The translations under genes and the position numbers were made by a program. From Cranoglanis bouderius (Eukaryota; Chordata; Actinopteri; Siluriformes; Cranoglanididae): a stretch of 64,000 bases of DNA. The stretch lies in NCBI GenBank assembly GCA_023630585.1, contig CM042548.1:3519527-3583526 (forward strand). Reading direction: 5' to 3'. A model generated the notes under the pieces. The model did not search any database and had not been told where the DNA came from. It saw only the letters and a program-made list of their open reading frames with translations. Position 1 is the first letter of the stretch. Every line of letters begins with the position of its first letter. Of the stretch, positions 45,730-58,300 are shown piece by piece.

Positions 45730-47237
45730 CAGGTGCATCTCAATAAATTAGAATGTCGTGGAAAAGTTCATTTATTTCAGTAATTCAACTCAAATTGTGA
45801 AACTTGTGTATTAAATAAATTCAATGCACACAGACTGAAGTAGTTTAAGTCTTTGGTTCTTTAATTGTGATGATTTTGGCTCACATTTAACAAAAACCCA
45901 CCAATTCACTATCTCAACAAATTAGAATATTTCATAAGACCAATAAAAAAAACATTTTTAGTGAATTGTTGGCCTTCTGGAAAGTATGTTCATTTACTGT
46001 ACATGTACTCAATACTTGGTAGGGGCTCCTTTTGCTTTAATTACTGCCTCAATTCGGCACGGCATGGAGGTGATCAGTTTGTGGCACTGCTGAGGTGGTA
46101 TGGAAGCCCAGGATTCTTTGACAGTGGCCTTCAGCTCATCTGCATTTTTTGGTCTCTTGTTTCTCATTTTCCTCTTGACAATACCCCATAGATTCTCTAT
46201 GGGGTTCAGGTCTGGTGAGTTTGCTGGCCAGTCAAGCACACCAACACCATGGTCATTTAACCAACTTTTGGTGCTTTTGGCAGTGTGGGCAGGTGCCAAA
46301 TCCTGCTGGAAAATGAAATCAGCATCTTCAAAAAGCTGGTCAGCAGAAGGAAGCATGAAGTGCTCCAAAATTTCTTGGTAAATGGATGCAGTGACTTTGG
46401 TTTTCAAAACACACAATGGACCAACACCAGCAGATGACATTGCACCCCAAATCATCACAGACTGTCATCACTTAACACTGGACTTCAAGCAACTTGGGCT
46501 ATGAGCTTCTCCACCCTTCCTCCAGACTCTAGGACCTTGGTTTCCAAATGAAATACAAAACTTGCTCTCATCTGAAAAGAGGACTTTGGACCACTGGGCA
46601 ACAGTCCAGTTCTTCTTCTCCTTAGCCCAGGTAAGACGCCTCTGACGTTGTCTGTGGTTCAGGAGTGGCTTAAAAAGAGGAATACGACAACTGTAGCCAA
46701 ATTCCTTGACACGTCTGTTTGTGGTGGCTCTTGATGCCTTGACCCCAGCCTCAGTCCATTCCTTGTGAAGTTCACTCAAATTCTTGAATCGATTTTGCTT
46801 GACAATCCTCATAAGGCTGCGGTTCTCTCGGTTGGTTGTGCATCTTTTTCTTCCACACTTTTTCCTTCCACTCAACTTTCTGTTAACATGCTTGGATACA
46901 GCACTCTGTGAACAGCCAGCTTCTTTGGCAATGAATGTTTGTGGCTTACCTAGTGAACCAAACTGAGAGACCATTTTGAAGGCTCAGGAAACCTTTGCAA
47001 GTGTTTTGAGTTGATTAGCTGATTGGCATGTCACCATATTCTAATTTGTTGAGATAGTGAATTGGTGGGTTTTTGTTAAATGTAAACCAAAATCATCACA
47101 ATTAAAAGAACCAAAGACTTAAACTACTTCAGTCTGTGTGCATTGAATTTATTTAATACACGAGTTTCACAATTTGAGTTGAATTACTGAAATAAATGAA
47201 CTTTTTCACGACATTCTAATTTATTGAGATGCACCTG
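45730..47237 (-). mobile_element. Nearly complete Tc1-like transposon
   Basis: 1508 bp with TA on both sides (45728-45729, 47238-47239). The ends are inverted repeats of about 200 bp, starting caggtgcatctcaataaatta and ending with its complement gagatgcacctg. It carries one transposase gene on the minus strand. Confidence 0.93.
46009..46974 (-). pseudogene. Tc1-like transposase with two adjacent stop codons
   Basis: The frame runs from ATG at 46974 to 46009 in a single phase, interrupted only by a TGA-TGA pair near 46,467-46,462. The N-terminal part has a helix-turn-helix (KPQTFIAKEAGCSQSAVSKH) and a GRKR-type basic linker. The first catalytic Asp is in FSDESKF, the second in QQDLAPAHTA and the Glu in NSPDLNPIENLW. 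The pathway is cut-and-paste transposition into TA. The rest looks intact, which suggests a fairly young copy. Confidence 0.85.
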
Positions 47238-47239
47238 TA

Positions 47240-49620
47240 GTTAATACATCAGTGCTTTCCCATCAGGGAACCATCATGAACAAATGGTTTCATAGGAAGT
47301 CTCTGAAGCCTGTGATGAGGGTGTCATGCACATAACCTATGCATGGCACCTACATTAAATGTATCTGGATTTACTTAATGTCAAAGGCAATGTCTTATGG
47401 GGTGGATCTTGAAACAGTGAAATGCTAACTTTCATTTGTTAGGGAGCATGGTGAAACACAAACCTGCATCTTGTTTATGTTCTGTCCCTGTGACCCCTGG
47501 ATTTCCTTCTTTCCTTCCAGAATGTGTTTGCCTTTTTCCAGGGAACTGGTACATACAGCTTCCCTAGAAATTCGGAGGCCAGTCTAATACTTGTGACGTT
47601 AACAAGAGACAGACTCAAAGAGTAGTCTGTCCTGCTCTTTGGAATTCTGCAAGATTAGATCCTTCAGTTGTCCTTGTAAGAGGAAGAGATCTACCTAAAG
47701 AGTCTGCCTAAAAAGTTTCACATGCATTGGTTTATAAAATCGAACAAATCTGATAAACTAGAGGTACAGCTACAAACCTCCAATTCTCGTTCTGGACTTC
47801 CTGTTACAGAGTTGCAGTGATCCACTGCACCCGAAAATCACTTGATTCAACACGAAACCATCAAAAACAACAAAAATTCACTGCTAATCCTCATGTTCTT
47901 TTGCATAAACGATAGGATAAAGCTTCTGTGTAAAGTCAGAGGCTCCATTGAGATGTTATGAGATGTACAGTAAGCTGATGAAAACCAGAAATATCAGAAG
48001 TGAACATCCATCACACATGTGAAGACAACAGTAAAATTAGCACGCAAACCCGTAATTGGAAAAGGTCATTTTATTTGAACTTTTTTTTTTTTTTTAACCT
48101 TTGAAGTCGTTCATTTATTTAATTGTTTCCTTAAGAAATGTTCTAATACTTTTTATACAGAGTTTATACAGGAATGGCAAGTTGATCACAGAGGATCCAG
48201 GCATGCAAACAAAGTCATGTTTCATACAAAACATCTATCTACACACACATCTTTGCAGCAGTGACGCTGTTCTGACAAAAATGTGTGCACATGGACACGC
48301 TTTTTACAGAATAATACAGATTTGCAAGGAAATGAAAAGCCAGTATGCACTGCACATGCTTGATCTCCACCCATTTCTATATTGTCATGACTCCCATACT
48401 GAAACTGTAATCTGCTGATGTGCAGTACACTATTTCCTAACAAAAAAAAGTTAACTGAAAAGCACTTGAATGTGGTCAGAAAAAGAAAAATGTTGCTTTA
48501 AGGAATTGTGAAATTGTATGAGGAATGTTAGTGAAGTGAAGAAGAAAAAATGGCAGTCTATAGCTTGGCATTTCACGGCAAAATATATGCTTACTGGCAC
48601 AAAACTGCATTATTGCAATTGCATAATGCACCAACACCATAATCACAATCCAATGTTGCATTACACAGGTTATGTACAAATGATTGTTCTTTACAGTGTA
48701 ACAAACGGACATAGACCTAGATGGAAGAGAAAAGCAAGACTTATTTTTCGGTGTCATCCCAGAATTATTTGAAACAAGGAGCTGTAGCTGGGAAAATATT
48801 TGGCAGTCGTAGTAAAATTACCAAACGATATGCTTTTCTGAGAGCATCATGGGCTCATCAGCACTTTTGGAACACCGATCAACTGGTACTCATATTAACA
48901 AGTAGCTGACCGGAATTTGAAATCCATTTTTTAACCATTGGTTTATTATTTCTCCTTTTATTTTGAACATTGTTTTTGTAAATGCAAAAAGAGAGAGATG
49001 AGATGAGATGTTATGTTGAGATATTTCTATGTGACTTGAGTGCACTCAATATGCATGGGTGTATTTTGGCCAGGAGACAGTCGACGGTGTTTGAGCACAC
49101 ACCCTATTAAAGATTTTAGGATTATATGACCAAGCTGGCTCAAGAGACAGTTATTACAATGTGAAAGAAAAATAAAGTCAATAAGGTGTTATGCATGCCA
49201 TGGCTTGTATGAATTATGTACTAAATGCATAGAACCACTGTTAAAATCCAACTGCTGGATACATGAGCAATAAACTGTAAACTCCACTGTATATTTAAGT
49301 ATTATGAACATGGACCGATAAGGTGTTGTGCACATTATGGCTTGCACAAAGGAAGTAAACTATGTATAGAACTAACTGATCTAACTGCTGAATACGTGAG
49401 TGATTTTAGTACATTTAAGTGTTGTGACTGAACTTGGGCCACAACATTATCACAAAACTGGTAAACTCCATATATAGAACTGATATTAAGCTCAAACTGG
49501 CAAATGGAAACTCAGCAGCAAAAGGTCAATATATGTCTCATCAGTGCAGGCATTTGTGTTGGATGTGGGTCTGGAAAAGCCCTACTTGCATACCTGGAGC
49601 ACACCTGGAGCATTGAATTT
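47240..49620. other. Intergenic between il13ra2 and lrch2, no gene recognised
   Basis: AT-rich, with poly(T) near 48,090. Short frames at 48,100-48,900 on both strands have no splice or motif support. Confidence 0.4.
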
Positions 49621-49624
49621 GCAT

Positions 49625-49945
49625 TATCCATCCATTTTCTGTACTGCTTATACTACACGGGGTCACGGGAGAGCCTGGAGCCCATCCCAGGGAACTCAAG
49701 GGCACAAGGCGGGGGGACACCACGGACAGGGTGCTAACCCATCGCAGGGCACATTCGCATACACAGTCACACACCCATTCACACACTACGGACAATTTAG
49801 AGATGCCAATCAGCCTATAATGCATGTCTTTGGCCTGGGGGAGGAAACTGGAGTACCTGGAGGAAACCCCTGAAGCACAGGGAGAACATGCAAACTCTGT
49901 GCACACAGCGCAGAGGCGGGAATAAAACCACCGTGTACCCCGAAT
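49625..49945 (+). repeat. Dispersed LINE-like 3' repeat
   Basis: Shows the ccatccattttctgtactgctta...ggtcacgg...ggaggaaac...gggagaacatgcaaactc pattern that is widespread in fish genomes, most likely an L2-type LINE 3' end. Related pieces are at 31,450-31,635 and 53,820-54,020. Confidence 0.65.
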
Positions 49946-49949
49946 TTGC

Positions 49950-52300
49950 ATTATGTTATGTAAAATCTTTAATCATGAACCCAGTTGTGATTATAAATGA
50001 ACAAAGTATTGTTTTTAGTCATTGCTCAACATTGTAATTGAGGGCTATAAAGTAACAGTGTGAAATAATGGTGTAAAGATGTGGTAGTATATCTACATCT
50101 AACAAGTCTAGTTTAAGAATGTTGATTATAAATTACCAAATAATTTAATTCTTCCTCTGCCATTCCAGTGTTTTTATGGTATTAAATTATAAGTTAATAT
50201 TAAGTTGTAATCAGATAACATGTACTGAAAACCATGCTATATAGATTTGTATGATCACTGTTGTATGGACCGGGTTTTTTCTCCCCATTCTGCTCCAGCC
50301 CTAAGATGAAACAAACTTGGGACTTTTTGGTCATAAAATGATGCCTGATGATTGCCTTTAGGTGGAAAGGTTGCTGAAAGTTTTTTATGCAGGCCATAAA
50401 GAATAATACCGCAATCGTTGCAACATGTCAACATTCAGCATGGTTTGGGGGGGTGTGGGGGAAGTGGAGTAAAATCATTCTGCAGAACATTACACTAATT
50501 CATGATCAGTTGACTGGAATCTCGCCACGTCAGTATGCAAGTATGTAATTAGAACTGATCCCACCTCACCTAGAATGGCACATAAGGTATATTTCTGATG
50601 CTTGTTTTAAAAAAAGATTCAGGGATGTAAAAAAAAAAAATAAAATAAGCAATGCATATAGAAAAATCATGAATAAATATACAATAAATATATAAATAAT
50701 TTCTTGGACAACTGTCTTTACAATTAGTAGTCAGGGATTGATGTAGTAGTCACATCATTGTTCTAAAACTACTTCATGTTAACAGTAAAGGCCAGTAGCA
50801 TAAACAACCAAGAAAAAAAACAAACAAAAAAAAACAAGTGGACATAATGATTAGTGAAATGAAAATGATAAAGTCATGAAAAACAGATAGGAATAGTTTA
50901 GAAAGGGAGGTTCTGGTCACACCGTCATTTGCTTCAAATGTCATTTCATTAAACAAGTATAGCTCACAAGCACACAAGATGCAATAAATTGTACTGTGTT
51001 TGATTTACACCTTGTTTGCTGTTCCTATTCTAAGAATTATGATGTTGAAGGTTCCTATGTTGTGTATTTGTCAGTGCGTGCATACTTGTGTACTGTGCGT
51101 AACACCTACAAATCATCAAAAATTAAAACTGGTCTAAAATAAAAATGTGGTGCAGGACCTAGATATATTTCAACTAAAACTTTTTAACTCGATGAAATCA
51201 AAATAATCCCAATGATACTACTAAGCATTTCACATCATTTATCCAATTTAAAAAAATGTTTATCCTTTTTGAGTGTATGTTGCTCCATCCAGAAGATCTT
51301 CTGTACATTCCACACTTTCTATTCAAAAACTGCGCATTCATGGAAACACGCTAATCACAGACCGTCTCTTCTCCTGTCTACAACTTAAAATTCTTCTTAC
51401 ATGTGTACAAGGAATTCTTCCAAACACACAAGGATTGGACTTCTCCAATCTAGTGGCTTCATGCAGGAGGAGGGCATTCTGTTCTGTGTGATAAAGTCCA
51501 CCCATTGCTCCATATCAGCCAATCAGCTGTCCGAATTCTTCCAGGCTTTATCCATGTGGGCTCCCTGGTCTAGCAGAGAATGGCGTGAAGGAGGAGGGAA
51601 TAATTGAAGAGAGATAGTGAGAGGTAGGGAAAGAGAAGTAAAGCTTCCATTCCACTTTGTGAGAATATCTAAATATCACAACGTTTGCCATTTGTTGGGG
51701 TAGCAAAGCTGCCCAGTGGTTAAAGAAAATAGAGTGATAACATTTTTCAAATAAATAATGATGCAGCCAGTTTTCTTACAGGCAATCTAAAAGTCACTAC
51801 CGCTTTACTGTTAAAATAGTATGCTGCCTGTGTTGCACAGTGTTTGGCAAGTGGTGTTGGCTAGCTAGATTAGCATTTAGCAGCCACAAACACAATAAAT
51901 CCCATTTCCTTTTGCTGATTTGTGTAATGTTTGGAAAACATTTGTACAGAACCAGCGATAGACAGGAAAAAAAGCACTATCCTAGATGAGGTAGTCCTCT
52001 ACCTCAATGGATGATATTCTATAGCTGCTACTCTCATTTTCTCTCCATCCCTCTCTCTTTCTCACCGGTCTCTCAGTAGCTTGTGTGGCATTGGACTAAG
52101 GCTAGAAGGTTCCAGACCTTTCTGTTGTGGCTTCTAGCAGGAGTAGTTAAGTCTGCTCAAAGAAAGCTTTCCTGTGGTCAAAGTTCAGAGGCTAAAAGGA
52201 AGGGTATAGCAGAGTGCTCAGAGGGCCATAAGGCAGGATGGACGATGCTAGGGAATGCCTGGTTGTCCTGGTTTTATGGGGACTTTGTCCCAGTTTCAGT
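49950..52300. other. Region downstream of lrch2, including its 3'UTR
   Basis: No coding sequence recognised. The part next to 52,302 should be the lrch2 3'UTR. Poly(A)-rich patches occur near 50,630 and 50,810. Confidence 0.4.
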
Positions 52301-52301
52301 G

Positions 52302-55300
52302 CTACATGGTGGATGTCTGAGTCGGCTTGGATGACGACAAATCCAACAAGGCTTGAACAGTGATGCCGACTTTCACCAAACCTCGTTCCTCCAAAATGTG
52401 ATGAGGCAAACACAACTTGTCCTGCAGGAGAAAACACATCAATACAGTTGAAGCCCTGTTCTTGAATTCAAGATGATAATTAAACACACACACATGCAGG
52501 CCGGTCCATAATTTAGACAGTAAAAAAAGTTATTTTAGGTGTCTACCACAATATATTGGGGGAAAAAAATTAAAGTGAACTAAAAGTACCCCCATACTAC
52601 CCCCCATTTCTTTATTGATTGATTTTTTTTTTTAATAGTGATCACAAGTAATTGGGCAATTGGCTGCTCAGCTGTTCCATGGAAAAAAAGAAAGAACGCA
52701 CTGGTTAGCTCAGGAACACCAAAGGGCCCAGAAGACCACAGGAAACAACTGTGGTGGTTGACACAAGAATTCTTTATTGGCGTGTATGGTTAATTATATG
52801 GCTGCTGAGAAAACCAGCATCATAATAATTATGCTGGATAATTTCTGAAGCATACAGGGCTTTATTATCTGCTGAGATTCAGCCATATGCTTTAAAACTC
52901 ATTGGACAAGCAACCTCACACAAGGATAATCCATATTCAAAGTCAGAACAGGCAACGGTGAAAGAGAAAAGTCTTGGGTGAAAAGTAACAACTACATAAT
53001 AAGACTTGACAATAACAATGAAACAGCAGGATATACATAGACGAAATAATCAAGAACCATTGGACACAACTGGATAAGGGATGAACACAGGACTAGAACA
53101 AAGACATAAGCACACGGTGCTCGTTCTCATGGGAATTGTGATGTTTAACTGTGATGAGTACTTGATTACTATGACTTAGATACCGTAGCCTAACGAAGGC
53201 ATTTACTCAGAATTAGGGTTGGAGTGGGACTTGCATTCAGAACTAGTTACATGATGCGGACTGACCCCAGCTGAATCAGAATTTATGAAAAAGAGCCATG
53301 TACCTCACCAATCTCTGTGTCCTTTTCTAAAATCTTGCCATTTTCAACTTTTCTACTCTCATGTCAGTCCTTTTCTTTCTTGGTCCTACCTTTGTTTTCT
53401 TTTCTTTGTGTTGTGCTTTTATTCTACCTGACTACACTACACTTTCCCTAAGATCTGAAAAGACCACAGGAACTGAATTTAATGAACTCTGTCCACCAGG
53501 TAATATAATATAATTGTCGACAAATGTCACTGGATGCCGTGGCAGCGTAGGGACGATAGTTTTGTTTCATCACAAACATACTGTCTACTCTAACACAACA
53601 AATACACAATAATAATCTAACAGCACAAAATACACTCCAAGTACTGAAATAAAGCTGCCAAATCATAGTTCGGGTATTCACCCTGTTGCTGATCACCTGT
53701 CATTCTCTTACTTGCTGGTGTAACTGCCAGAGGTTTTGGGTGATTAAGGAATCTTAACTTCACCCACAAAATCTTCACAAAATGAATTGTAAAAAAATGT
53801 AATAGAGACCTGGTTAAAGTGCAGTGTGATGGGGCAGCAGGTTCCCACCTCCCAAAAACATGCCAGTAGTTGGGTTGGCTAAGGTAAATTGCTCCTAGGT
53901 GTGAATGAGTGTGTGAATGTGTGTATGCATGTTGCCCTGAGATTGACTACCATCCAGGGTGTATTCAGACTTCACATCCAGCGTTCCCGGGATAGGCTCC
54001 AGACCGACTGCTACACTGATTAGGTAAAGCACTTACTGAAAGTGAGTGCAAGTGAGACAAGGTTAAAAGTTAATGCTTACCTGTGGCACTCCAAGTTTCT
54101 TACACGCGTCCAGAAAATTCTCAACATTCCGCCGACACTTTGCCATGCTCAGCTTCGGCTGTGGAGGGACACCCATGTGCAGTTAACCCATCTAGTAATG
54201 TGATGTACATTTTTTCATGTTTTATCATGGTTCAAGCCAGTGAAGCCACTTTTTGCACTTTTACTGCCGTAACATGCTACAGAAAAATGAACTCGAACAC
54301 TACAAAGTCTAACAGAATCCAAATTTAAATATAAGATCAATATAATCAAATATAAGAAATGCAGTTAAAGATAAAGAAGATAACAAAAAGTGTCAAATCT
54401 ATAAACACATAAAACATGTAACTTTTAACAGTGAACTGCAGTAGCGCTAAGATTCCCTAACATGTGTTATTTTGCTGCATTAATTTACTAAGCATTTTTA
54501 TTTATTCGATATCAAATAAATAAATTTATTTGAAACTGAATGACTGCATGCTACAATGCTGTAGGTTTTATTGAAAAAGTATTTATTTCACTGACAGCAT
54601 GTTTATTTTAATGGTTTTTGTACCATCTGTAGAAGATGAAAGCAGATAAAGCAGTTTCCGTATCATCCTGGAGGGTTTCAAAGTTTCTAGGCATGATTTT
54701 AGCCATTGTCTTTATACAAATATATATTTCCTTGCTTTTTGAAGGATGTCTTCATTCTCACTGGAGATGTGCTTAAAGTCGCTGTAACTGTGAGTAAGGA
54801 ATGAAATCTTTGCGGTATTTGAGAAGCGTTTTACTCTAAGTAGGAGAGTCTGCAGGTTTATAATGGATTGTGGTTTTTGAAGAAGACTCTTGTCATCATT
54901 GACATGTCCAAAAAGGTATGCTCAAGCAAGTTGTTTTTCAAACTTGCATGGTAAATATTTTAGAGCACTCAATCAATGTTCCTTAATCTGTGACCGTGTG
55001 AATATTTTTGTTGAAAAGGTAGAGGGATGTCATGCAATAATTGTTTGTAAAGCATTTAAGGAAATAAATGATCTGCCAAATTATGCCACTCTTGCTTGCA
55101 AGCATTTTAAATGACACCCTTATCCAGAGCAACTTACATTTATACAACTGAGCAGTTGAGGGATTAGGGCCTTGCTCATGGGCCCAACAGTGGCACCGCT
55201 GGGATTTGAACTCTCAACCTTCCAATCAGTAGCCCAACGTCTTAACCACTGAGCTACCATTGCCCTATTGTATCTCCTGAAAGAGATGCAATCAGCTGTA

Positions 55301-58300
55301 CATTGTGGAACCCAAGAGAAGATCTGAAGGCGGATTGTTTCTTTCAGCACTATTGTATCATAAGAATGAAGGATTTTTCCTTTCTACTACTGGGCCATTT
55401 CAATATGAATCGACATAGCATTAATGACATCGCTGTTTGCATTACCTGTTGTTGCGATGGCATTAATAATAAGGACACTCAGGGAAAATAAGGTCATCTA
55501 CACTCTCCAAACTTAGGACCCCATGAATGTCATGTTACATTAGTAGCATCAACTCGATTCACCTCTTACAGCTTCAAGCTTTTTGCTTGGACAGCTGATG
55601 AAACTTTGTGTACTATGCTACAATGTTTACTGTCTCTACAGACTGATACATAATTACATTTAAAAGTGGTCAGACTTACCACTGCTGGTGAGGGTACATG
55701 AATGCTGGCCACGGACCGAGGTCGAATGTGATTGGCCAGATGGCACAACACGACACCATCCATTAAAGCAGCACCCACATCATCGGGAAGCAAAACCTTC
55801 AACCTTGACTCCAGGTTCTACAAAGCCAAAAGTGGAAACGCAGCCACACCCACATAATTAAGCCTTTATATGTGTCAAAACATGATTCCATTAATCTACA
55901 ATATGATCAGAACACACAGGATTATGTGTCCACGTCGTCTTGGCAGCATAAGTGGCAAGATAAGTGCTGGAAACGAGTCCTGAAAGTCCTGTATAGTGTG
56001 TATATAATCCTGATATTTGAAAGGATGTGTTTCAGACTTAACATACACAGAAAGCACTGTCTTTTGTACTCCGATTAGACAGACACAATGCCATAGTGTG
56101 AAGCTGAATAATCTGAATGATGCATGGTGCACTTCCTATGAAGAATGTAATGATTGAAAGAGACTGAAAATAGCACAAGATAACGCATACACACAGGGCG
56201 TAGGGTGCAGGACTTACACATGCACATTATTAACTTCTCAAATGCTTGTCATTATAGAGATATGTTCACAAGCATGCCACCTTAAACAAAGAGTTGTATT
56301 GCACAGACATGCTTTCAACATGCCTGGCTTCTATTTATTGCATTTCCACAGTATTACTTCAAAAAGCTTTGTTACAGAGCCAGTGATGTTTCGCCCTGAG
56401 TTACTTGTCTGCTGTACTGCACTGTGTGTTCTGCTGTATTCACTTAATGACCTCGATTTAGAAATGAGGCGGCAAAAAAAAAAGTACTGCTACTTCTCTG
56501 CTTACGCATCCAGTGTGAAACAGGCCAAACACCGGCAACTCATATATAACCTGCTTGAAACATTTGAATACTCACAGAATGTTACCAGAACTCTTAAACA
56601 TAGTGCCATTTCAGACTGTTTTATAAAATGTTTTAGCCCTGTGAATGCTGCCAATATGTTTGTAACTAAATAGTCTACTTTTGCACTGCCAGCATCATCA
56701 TAATGTAATGCGCTGGTTACTAATTTTAACTTTGTTATAAGACATTATTTACAAGATTGTTCATGTGAAATCAAAAAAAGTTTTTTTTAATTACCTAAAG
56801 CCCTTTGGAGAAATGGGGCAAGAGTAAGTGTGTTTAAAAGATCCTGGAGGTAAGCTGAATGCAAAGGGCGACTGACTAAGCTGCATTTTAATTATGAAAT
56901 TTAGAAAATGTAGAAAGAAATGAAAATCTCACACCAGTCCTACACATCCTAACTAATTACTGACAAAATAGAAAAATAAAACCCAATTCCCCTTTTCTAC
57001 TATTGACAAGTTAATAAATCCCAGCTGAGTTCCCGTGCTCGGTTTGCCATCTTTCAAATAAAAGATCACACATTTTAGAGATAATATATATTAAGCTCTC
57101 TTGGTGGTGGATCCGACCTGTCATGTTCATCATATCCATGTACCCCCAAGAGAACTTCCTGTAATTTTTCATCTACTGACTCTTGTGTTATTCAGGAGAT
57201 AATTCAACAGCTAAAGCTCTCCACCTCTTACTTCATAGTTTGTATGATGAGTACAAATCCGGCTTTATAACTAACCATAACACTGAAACAGCTCAAAGTA
57301 GTTCACGATCTAAGGATTAATAGCAATGCAAACAGACTATTTTTGTGGTTTTAGATTAATATTAGAATCAATAGACAGAAATATTTTATTGGTCTTGGTG
57401 GCCCTGTTTTTAACTGGTTTTACTCATCTTTTAACAAAAGAACTTTTTCAGTTTCAAAGTAAACATTTTAGTTCAGCAAGGATCACTTAGTTTTAGGTCC
57501 CCTGCTTTTAGGCCTATATACACACACACTGAGCACTTCATTAGGAACACTATGCTAATACTGGGTAGGGCCTCCCTTTACTCTCAAAATAGCATCAATT
57601 CTTCATGGCATGGATTCCACAAGATATTGGAAACATTCATTTGATATTCTGGTCAATGTAGACATGATTACATCATGCATTATTGCAGATTTTTCAGGTG
57701 CACTTTCATACTGCGAATCTCCCGTTCTACCACATCCCAAAGGTGTTCTGTTGGATTCAGATCTGGTGACTGCGAAGGCCACTGAGGAACATTGAACTCA
57801 TTGTCATGTTCATGAAACCAGTTTGAGACGACTTTTGCTTTGTGACACAGTGCATTATCATGCTGGAAGTAGCCATTAGAAGATGGGTAAATTGTGGCCA
57901 TGAAGGAAAGCACATGGTCAGCAGCAATACTCAAATAGGCTGTGGCATTCAAACGATTGATTGATATTAACTGACCCAAAGTGTGCTAAGAAAACATTCC
58001 CCACACCATTACACCACCTCCACCGGCCTGTTGACACAAGGCAGATTGGGCCCATGGAGTCATGCTGTTGGTGCCAAATTCAAATCCTACCATCTGTGTG
58101 CCTCAGGCTACATTTTTCCAGTCTTCAACTGTGCTGTTTTGCTGAGATCGTGCCCACTGCAGCCTCAGCTTTCTGTTCTTGGCTGACAGAAATGGAACCC
58201 AACATGGTCTTCTGCTGTTGTAGCCCATCTGCCTCAAGGTTCGATGTGCTGCGCATTCTGAGATGCTTTTCTGCTCACAACAATTGTAGAAAGTGGTTAT

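Noticed and set aside
48721..48909. 62-codon plus-strand frame between il13ra2 and lrch2
   Set aside because: No motif, splice site or homology that I recognise.
49541..49951. 136-codon minus-strand frame
   Set aside because: It coincides with the dispersed LINE-like repeat and has no reverse-transcriptase motif.
56242..56673. 143-codon plus-strand frame in an lrch2 intron
   Set aside because: No domain, no splice context, codon use like the surrounding AT-rich DNA; a chance frame is more likely.
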